Shown: positions 57,550 to 64,000 of the stretch, piece after piece
How the letters are laid out: every line of letters starts with the position of its first letter
Position numbering within the stretch: the first letter of the stretch is position 1
Assembly (NCBI GenBank): GCA_023548195.1
Contig: JAJHZJ010000496.1
Location: 5,870,380-5,934,379 of the forward strand
Reading direction: 5' to 3'
Length of the DNA stretch: 64,000 nt
Source: Bettongia penicillata ogilbyi
Taxonomy: Eukaryota > Chordata > Mammalia > Diprotodontia > Potoroidae
Translations under genes and position numbers: made by a program
Notes under the pieces: model-generated
Seen by the model: only the letters and a program-made list of their open reading frames with translations
What the model was told of the DNA's origin: nothing
Database searches by the model: none

Positions 57550-57895
57550 GAAATTCATAGAATCAAAAGTGAACTTAGAGGTCATTGGTCCTTTTTTTCA
57601 ATGAGAAAACTGAGGCACACAGAAAAATTAAGTGACTTACCCAAGGTTTTATAGGCAATATTTTAAGTGTGCTTGTATCTACATAGTGATTTCATAGATA
57701 CAGAGAACTTCTGATGAGGATCCTTTTTGCCATGCTGGTCAGAAACTATTCTGCAAGTGACAAACATACAGAATTATTTGGGATCCTGAGAGGCTAAGGC
57801 ATTTATTCATGATCAGGTATATTAGAGGCAGGACTGGAATCCAGGTTTTTCTGACTCTAGATCAGCCATAAAACTCTTATATCATATTGTCTCCA
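57550..57895 (-). mobile_element. Two antisense MIR/THER SINEs
   Basis: 57550-57660: 'gaacttagaggtcattggtc', 'atgagaaaactgaggcacac'. 57720-57895: 'gagaggctaaggcatttattc', 'ggactggaatccagg', 'ctgactctagatcag'. Confidence 0.65.
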
Positions 57896-58099
57896 TTCCT
57901 TCCTCATTAAAGAGTGAAGTCTACTGTTTTCTTTGATTTCAAAGTTTCTTAATGTGATAGATTATCAGTGAGTTGGGCCCAGAAATAAACAGTAACAAGA
58001 AAAAAAAATAGGTATTGGAAAGTGATATTTCACTGGTATATACCACTCCTTTGTGAGTAAATTCCCCATCTCTATGTTCTCTATGACTTATAGTTTTAC

Positions 58100-58220
58100 T
58101 GTTTTGCCTAGAATACTTAGAAGTTAATGACATGCCTAATGTCACAAAGCCAATACATGTAAGAAGGATACATGAACCAGGGCTTCTTTGCTCCAAGACT
58201 GACTCACCATTCGTAGTACC
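58100..58220 (-). mobile_element. MIR SINE fragment, antisense
   Basis: 'taatgacatgcctaatgtcacaaagcc', 'catgaaccagggcttc'. Confidence 0.5.
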
Positions 58221-58224
58221 ATCT

Positions 58225-59865
58225 TATGTAGGGAAATTTGGAAAATGTAGCTCTGTTGGCTACTATAAAAATAAATCTGTTTAATACCATATTCTCCTAG
58301 TGCTGCTACATGTCTCCAAATAACAAAACATCATGATTTAGGGAAGAAAAATTGTCAGTGCCCCAAAGAGCAATTGAAAAAGGCAGTACTGGACCAAATA
58401 AAGCTGCAGAACCTGACCAGAGATAAGTAGGTGGATAAAACTACATTTGTGGCAATCTTCCTTGCTGGAAGGAATGTTGTTGTACTAAAATGCCATGATG
58501 CATGGATGCAAATTTCTCTTTCCTGCTTTCTTGGATATGAGGAATAGAGAAGTGGCCTGGTGACTTACTTATCCTACACACCATTTCCATGCATTGTCTT
58601 TCACCTATCCCTAAAATACTCCTAATTCCTTTCATTTAGAACAGAGATGAGCTTATAGGAGATGAAATTCCTACATATTTTAGATCAGATTTCACCAAAG
58701 TTTAGTAATCAAGGATATTCTGTCAGTAACCAAAATCACTGTACCCTGATCCTGGATAATATGTGAGTCTGTCCTGTAAAATCTATTTCTCAAACTCCTC
58801 AGTGATATATTCTTTCTGCACAGGTGATCTGTGCTGTAAGCCAGTGATGGTATCATCACTTTCATTATGCCTCCATTGGTTTCCATCATGTTTTCTAAGG
58901 TTTCTGAATTTCCCCATCTGGAAATGTCTTCTTAGGGTAAGAATACAAGTTGCATTTACTCCCACACACTGAACCTTGATTCTTTTATAAGGTGAGAACA
59001 TATCTCAGGAATTGATTAATCAGAGGTATAAACTAGGTCTGAACAAGTCTGGACCTCAATTAATCGATCCAAAAAAAATTCTGCCAGGTATGACAGAAAG
59101 TTTATTTGGATTGGTTAAGGGACTTGTGCATCTTCTTAAAAAAACAGATCAGTTCAGAACCCTAGGGATCCCAAAAAGTGGGAAGACATGAGAGAGTAAT
59201 CCAGATAAATCTCTGAGAAGGAATCCTTTGGGGAATAGGGGAAGAATTCTGCTCCCATAGCCAGTTTCATTTTGTCTCTTAATCATCCCAACTACCTTGA
59301 CTGAAGGAGGACCTTGTTAACATGAGAACCAGAGGATTTAGCTTTCTCATCAGCATCTCAGCAGAATCCCCTGCTGAACAATGGCAGCCAGTGGCTGTAT
59401 CAGGAGCTAAAGATAGACTGAATGTAATGAGGAAAGGAGAATTCAAAGCCCTCCAAGTATCCTGGCAGAAAAGTACATCACACATAAGATGACAATCTTG
59501 AGGACTTCAACAAAAGGAATTCTGGAATCTATGAGTTTTCCTCTTTGTCACATGTATTCTAAACTTGACACTATTTCCCCCTGGAGTCTATATGCCCATG
59601 TGTCAGAGTGGGCTATGAGCCTCTGAACATTGTGCACCAACTGTACCACTGTAGCAAATACCCTTTTCTATGTCTAAATATAGGGGCAAGCACACTATGA
59701 GGGACTCATGAGTTATAGTACTATAAATGACTCTGCCCTATCCTAGAGCCCCAAGGGGATATAGTCTAGCCAAGTTCTGAGTACCCAGCCTGCCAATGGA
59801 GTTGGAAGAGTGGCAACATGAATATAAAATATTAATCTATCCTCTTTTATCTCTTTCTTATCTCT
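58225..59865. other. Unassigned stretch
   Basis: About 1.6 kb without a recognised gene or repeat family; possibly single-copy. Confidence 0.4.
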
Positions 59866-59869
59866 GTCT

Positions 59870-60060
59870 TCTCTTTCTCAGACTAAACATCTCCAGTGTC
59901 TTCAGTGAACCCTTAACTGTCAGGAATTCAAACTCCTTCACCATTGTGGTTGATATGCTTTAGACACTCTCCATGCATCAACCTCCTTTGTTAAATGCAG
60001 CAACTAGAATCAAACAGGATATACCAGAAGTGGCACAACCAGAGGGGAACAGAAGGATGG
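59870..60060 (-). mobile_element. CR1/L3-clade LINE fragment, antisense
   Basis: 'ctcagactaaacatctccagtg', 'ctccttcaccattgtgg', 'agaagtggcacaaccagagg' follow the same order as the relic at 19700-19880. Confidence 0.5.
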
Positions 60061-60149
60061 ACTTTTGGATGTTACACCTTTCTTCAGATTTCATTAACCT
60101 GTTTGGTTATACTGTGTGTTTAAAGTTTGTAAAGCACTTGACATATGTT

Positions 60150-60260
60150 AACTCAGTTAATTAAGGCCTTAGATGTGCCAGGAATGATGATAAACACTGG
60201 AAATACAGATGTGAAAAGTGAAAAAGTCCCTGCCCTCTTGGAGTTCATGTTAGAATAGGA
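60150..60260 (-). mobile_element. L2 3' end, antisense
   Basis: 'ccttagatgtgccaggaatg', 'aacactggaaatacagatg', 'ccctgccctcttggagttc'. Confidence 0.65.
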
Positions 60261-60594
60261 AGAAATAATGCATAGAGGGAAGGGGTTGCTAGGGAGGGAT
60301 ATTTGGTCTAGGGAGTCACAGGGGTGATGTATAAGACAATCAGTTGATCCACCCTTCCCAGAAGCCAAGGTGGCTTTGATTTGATCACTGTGTCTTTGGA
60401 CAGAAAGAGGGCTGAGGCTGTATATGTGGTGAAGGGTAAAAGGCAAAATGGCCTTGGTGGACAGACAGGATGGGATATAAACATGATCTGGGGTCTGAAG
60501 CCTTAGGCTCACTCAATATAATAGACCAGATGAGCAAGGTAGCCTCTAATCAAGACAGCTCAGTCTCAGAGCAGAAGTCCCAAAGTCAATCAGT

Positions 60595-60739
60595 TACGAT
60601 TTGTGAAACATCTACTATGTGCTAGGAACTATGCTGAACATGGAGGATACAAGGAAAGGCAAGAAAACAAACCTGCTCTCCGAGTTCACTTTGAAATGAG
60701 TGAGAAAAAAAGGAAACCACTATGTACACACAATATATG

Positions 60740-60782
<43 letters not shown>

Positions 60783-61042
60783 ATGAAGGGAGAACTCCAG
60801 ACAAGGGGGAGAGCCAGTGAAAATGCTCAGAGTAGGAAGATAGGTTGTCATGTGGAAGCAACAGCAAGGAAGTCAATGTCCCTGGAGCACAGAATATCTA
60901 CGCAGAAGTAAGTTATAAGAAAAATGGGAATGTGTGAAGGCATCAGGCTTTAAAAGTCAGAGGATTTTATATTTGATCTTGAGAAGGCATAACTAGTGTA
61001 GTCTATTGAATAAGGGTAGTGACATCGTCAGATTGTTTAGGA
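60595..61042 (-). mobile_element. L2 antisense, with embedded microsatellite
   Basis: 'aaacatctactatgtgctaggaac' starts the antisense L2; after a (TA)n(TG)n block at 60731-60784 it continues 'agaggattttatatttgatcttgag' and 'gtgacatcgtcagattg', where a DNA transposon interrupts it. Confidence 0.7.
60731..60784. repeat. (TA)n(TG)n microsatellite
   Basis: TA block 60739-60756 and TG block 60757-60782; alternating purine-pyrimidine throughout. Confidence 0.95.
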
Positions 61043-61328
61043 CATGGTTTCTTAAACTTTTTCTACTCACAATCCTTTTCATGTTTCAGCAGAGTTCGTT
61101 GACATTGCATAACATGACAGCAAACACAATGCAAAGTGCACATGCTATGTGTTCAGAACCAAGGCTGCAGTGAAGTTGTATAATGCAAAAAGGGCAAGCC
61201 CTGCCAGAAATACCTTGGATTCATTTATGTGCTTGATTTTTAATTGGTTTTTGGTCATTATACATGCAGAAAACTTTTGCTGTTGTCCCCATATGGGGTT
61301 GAAACTTACAGTTTAAGAAGTACTTCAA
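61043..61328. mobile_element. hAT-type non-autonomous DNA transposon
   Basis: The 286-bp element has terminal inverted repeats sharing ttcttaaact / agtttaagaa near its ends, and an exact 8-base duplication, gtttagga, at 61035-61042 and 61329-61336. Eight-base duplications and these termini are typical of hAT (MER5/Charlie-like) elements. No transposase is encoded. It sits inside an antisense L2. Confidence 0.7.
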
Positions 61329-61347
61329 GTTTAGGATTCTCTCTTTC

Positions 61348-61395
61348 TTCCCCCCCCTCTCTCTGTGTGTGTCTCTTTCTCTCTCACACACACAG

Positions 61396-61466
<71 letters not shown>
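61348..61466. repeat. (CT)n then (GA)33 microsatellite
   Basis: C/T-rich part 61348-61385, a short CA run, then a perfect 66-base GA array at 61401-61466. The two halves are complementary in composition and could fold back. Confidence 0.95.
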
Positions 61467-61471
<5 letters not shown>

Positions 61472-61639
61472 TTCTTCTGGTTCTCCTCCTACTTGTCTGA
61501 CCACTCTTTCTCTGTTTCCTTCTGCATCCAGGTCATGCCCAATAACTTGGCTGTTCCCCAACCCTCTTTCCAGGACCCTCTACTTACTCTATAATATTTC
61601 ACTCGATGATCTAATCACCTTTTAATTATAATCTCCAGG

Positions 61640-62020
61640 GCAAGTGATCACATGGTGGTCAGAAGAAGCAATACAACGATACTCTCAAGGTCTCCCTCAA
61701 GAACTTTGGAATTGGTTGTGTGACATGGGAGACACTGGTACAGGACCACTCAGCATAACATGGCCACATCAAAGGAGCTGTGCTCTATGATCAAAGCAGA
61801 ACTGAAGCAGCTGAAAGGAAATTCACAATGTGCAAATTTAGAACATCCACCTGAAATGTTCACACAGACTATTTGTGCCCAACCTGTGGTAGAGCATTCC
61901 AATCTTGTATTGGTCTGGTCAATCAGCCAAACACATTGAAACTTGACTTTAGCACAGAAATGTCATTTTGGTCCTCTTCAAGAATGAAGGGAAACCACCA
62001 ACCAACCAATCACAGTCTCC
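61640..62020 (+). mobile_element. LINE 3' end of RTE-like or related clade
   Basis: 'catgggagacactggtacag', 'gcagaactgaagcagctgaaagg' and a short coding relic with CPTCGRAFQSCIGL at 61876-61917 (half of a C2H2-type finger as found at the C-terminus of some vertebrate LINEs). The end 'tcattttggtcctcttcaag' then 'aatgaagggaaaccacc' resembles the second SINE tail type. Clade is uncertain; it is not a host zinc-finger gene. Confidence 0.55.
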
Positions 62021-62084
62021 ACGCAGGTAACTATGTGATGTACTTGTCCAGCCTGAATCTCTCGTACTTTCTGATCTAATATCT

Positions 62085-62490
62085 CCAATTGCCTATTAGA
62101 CATTTCAAATTGCATATCTCATAGAAATCTTAAGCTCAACATGTCTAAAACCCCCAAACCTTCTCTTCTTCCTAACTCCCCTATTACTCTTGAGGGTACT
62201 GCCATCCTCCCAGTCCTCCAGGATCACAATTTATTCATCTTTGACTCCTCACTCTCTCTCACACCCCTTCCAAATTCCCACCAGCTGCCAAGTCCTGCCA
62301 ATTCTACTTTTATGGCATCTCTGGTATGTGCTCCTTTCTTTCCTTTGACCCTGCCATCCCCTGGTTCAGACTCTTCTCACCTCATATTTGGACAGCTGAA
62401 ACAGCTCACTGGTTGGTCAGTGGGCATCAAATTTCTCTCAACTTCAATCTACCATCCACTCAGCTATCAAATTGATCTTGCTAAAGTGCA
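62085..62490 (+). mobile_element. L2 3' part, sense
   Basis: 'tccaattgcctattagacat', 'aagctcaacatgtctaaaac', 'ctcctcactctctctcacacc', 'gaccctgccatcccctgg' follow the sense L2 order. A frame of 122 codons at 62141-62509 is part of this relic. Confidence 0.8.
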
Positions 62491-62519
62491 GTTTCAAAAC
62501 TGGAACTAGGGGCATTCAT

Positions 62520-63460
62520 TCTGCAGGTTTAATACAGAGGGGACTGTTCCATAAGTGAATAACTGGGGCTGATGACAAGATGGTCTGAGCGAATGACAGG
62601 ATGGTTTGCATATCACAGTCTGGTCTGAGCTCACTTAGCTAGAGGGATCCAGGTGTCACCTACCAAGACAGCTCAACCCCAGACTAGGAGCTGAGTCATA
62701 GTTAAACTATCATTACAGTTGTATCTTTGATTTATCGGTACCTTTCCTTTCGGCTAACACATACCTGTAACTGTATTTTGCCTACTTATAAAAGCAACAC
62801 TTAGAATAGGCACTTTAAAAATTGATTTACATTACAATCCACATTAAGGATTTTTACACATGACCATTGCCCAGGTTTGAAAATAGCATAGTGTTATTTT
62901 AACAGGAGAAGAAAAGAAGGTCTCACTGTTCACACAACTTCAAGATCCATTAAACTACAGAGATGCTTTTAAAATAGATTTCCCCCTCCCAAATTTAGCT
63001 TGGAAACAAATAAGTATGTTATAGACAACAGAACAGGTGACCAATTCACATCTAAAGGCTAGAAGGGAGCAGCTAATGTGTGTTGATGCAGAAGAAGGTG
63101 AGCCGGCTGAAGCTATGTATGTCAGACCCTACCACGCTCACTTCCTGGGATGGCCTTTACGATCCCAGCTGCACACGGCTAGAGGGCTTAAACCATTACT
63201 TCAAAAAGCAGCAGAAGCAGAGGCGATGCAGATAGGATTCAGGCAAGCTGCCAGGACCAGCTGCCCCAGTCTATTCCCTATGGATTGAATCCATTATACT
63301 AGCAAATATGGCTTTGGATTTATTAACTGGTAATTCTCCCTTATCATTGGCATCTGCAGATATTTAAGGGCACACTTAGCTTCCTCCATCATTTTAGCCC
63401 TTGGACCACAGTCTTCCAATCTGCCCTGTCCATTCCTATCATCCATCGGGATGTCAGTCT
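62520..63460. other. Unassigned stretch
   Basis: No repeat recognised. An 83-codon frame at 63037-63288 has no recognisable domain and no splice or promoter context. Confidence 0.4.
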
Positions 63461-63464
63461 TTAC

Positions 63465-63605
63465 ATGGTCATAGATTTAGAACTGGGCAGGACCTTGGAG
63501 ATTATCTAATCGGATTCCATTTTACATATGAGGAAATTGAGACCCAGAGAATTTAAGTGATATGCCAATGGTCACTCAGGTTGTACTTAGAAAAAGGGGA
63601 TTTGA
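63465..63605 (-). mobile_element. MIR/THER SINE, antisense
   Basis: 'catagatttagaactgggcagg', 'ccattttacatatgaggaaattg', 'gtgatatgccaatggtcactc'. Confidence 0.75.
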
Positions 63606-64000
63606 CTTCACCATTTGACTTCAAATCTAATTTTTTAGCTCCTTTCAGCTTCAACTTTTTGTAAGGGTCACTTTCCAGGAGGAGGTTATAATTATTAGTC
63701 TCCTTTCCCTTTCCTGTTGGAATTCTCACTTCTTTCCTCAAGCATCTGGCAAAATTCTCTTATAAGTTTACTTTGCTGCTCTGAGAAAGTCGTGACTTTC
63801 CCCAAGATGTTTTTCTCCTTTCTTGGAATGAAGAAGTGTTCCAGCACCAGCAGCATCAGGTGTTGTTCTTTTGTGTGAATTTCGGGTCTCCAACACAGCT
63901 CCTACAGATGACTTCATTCATACAGGACCCAGATAATTCTAGATATTTTCCATCAACAAGCTGCCTCAAAATCAGGTGTTTTCTCCTAGAACAGTTTCCT
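63606..64000. other. Unassigned stretch at the window edge
   Basis: No recognised gene or repeat. Confidence 0.4.

Noticed and set aside
61873..62079. Possible zinc-finger gene (CPTCGRAF)
   Set aside because: Only half a finger is present, embedded in a LINE 3' end and followed by a LINE tail.
62141..62509. 122-codon open frame
   Set aside because: It lies in an L2 3' part; no host domain is recognised.

Overview
The window is vertebrate nuclear DNA, almost certainly from a marsupial. Evidence: (1) the same tRNA-derived SINE recurs, with a head like 'ggcagctaggtggtgcagtgg' and tails shared with RTE-clade LINEs; (2) L2 and MIR-type copies are unusually abundant and well preserved; (3) one 6.6-kb L1 has a non-eutherian-looking 5' end; (4) one element fits the half-L1 (HAL1) type known from opossum. 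The DNA is AT-rich and intron- or intergenic-like. The species cannot be fixed from the sequence. I found no convincing host protein-coding exon; every long or family-recognisable open frame lies in a LINE relic or a simple repeat.

Layout. 0-10 kb: a long antisense L2, an internally deleted L1 (5' UTR joined to the 3' end), a fold-back hairpin, MIR/CORE-SINEs and a pyrimidine tract. 10-18 kb: an old antisense L1 with an insertion, then a full-length 2.84-kb HAL1-like element (14389-17228, minus) with target-site duplications and one frameshift in ORF1, and an RTE-tailed SINE. 18-30 kb: L2 and CR1/L3 relics, a 224-bp direct duplication, a perfect 91-bp inverted repeat inside L2, and a full-length 7SL RNA pseudogene. 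30-41 kb: a full-length L1 (30867-37487, plus) with a 12-bp target-site duplication and decayed ORF1 and ORF2; a 5'-truncated RTE LINE with a YADD motif (minus); an old L1 3' end inserted in an antisense L2. 41-64 kb: many SINEs (one pair nested with its target-site duplication), a 280-bp pure pyrimidine tract, a twin-primed L1 3' end, L2 and CR1 relics, a hAT-like element with an 8-bp duplication, and several microsatellites.

How the parts relate. The autonomous LINEs visible here (L1, RTE, L2, CR1) explain most of the rest. The L1 machinery fits the HAL1-like element and probably the 7SL copy. The RTE tail matches one SINE group, and a second LINE 3' end near 62 kb resembles the tail of the other SINE group. 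Nested insertions give a partial relative chronology: L2, MIR and CR1 oldest, then L1 and hAT, then SINEs and the HAL1-like copy. Family names rest on sequence recognition by eye; boundaries of old fragments are accurate to roughly 10-50 bases.
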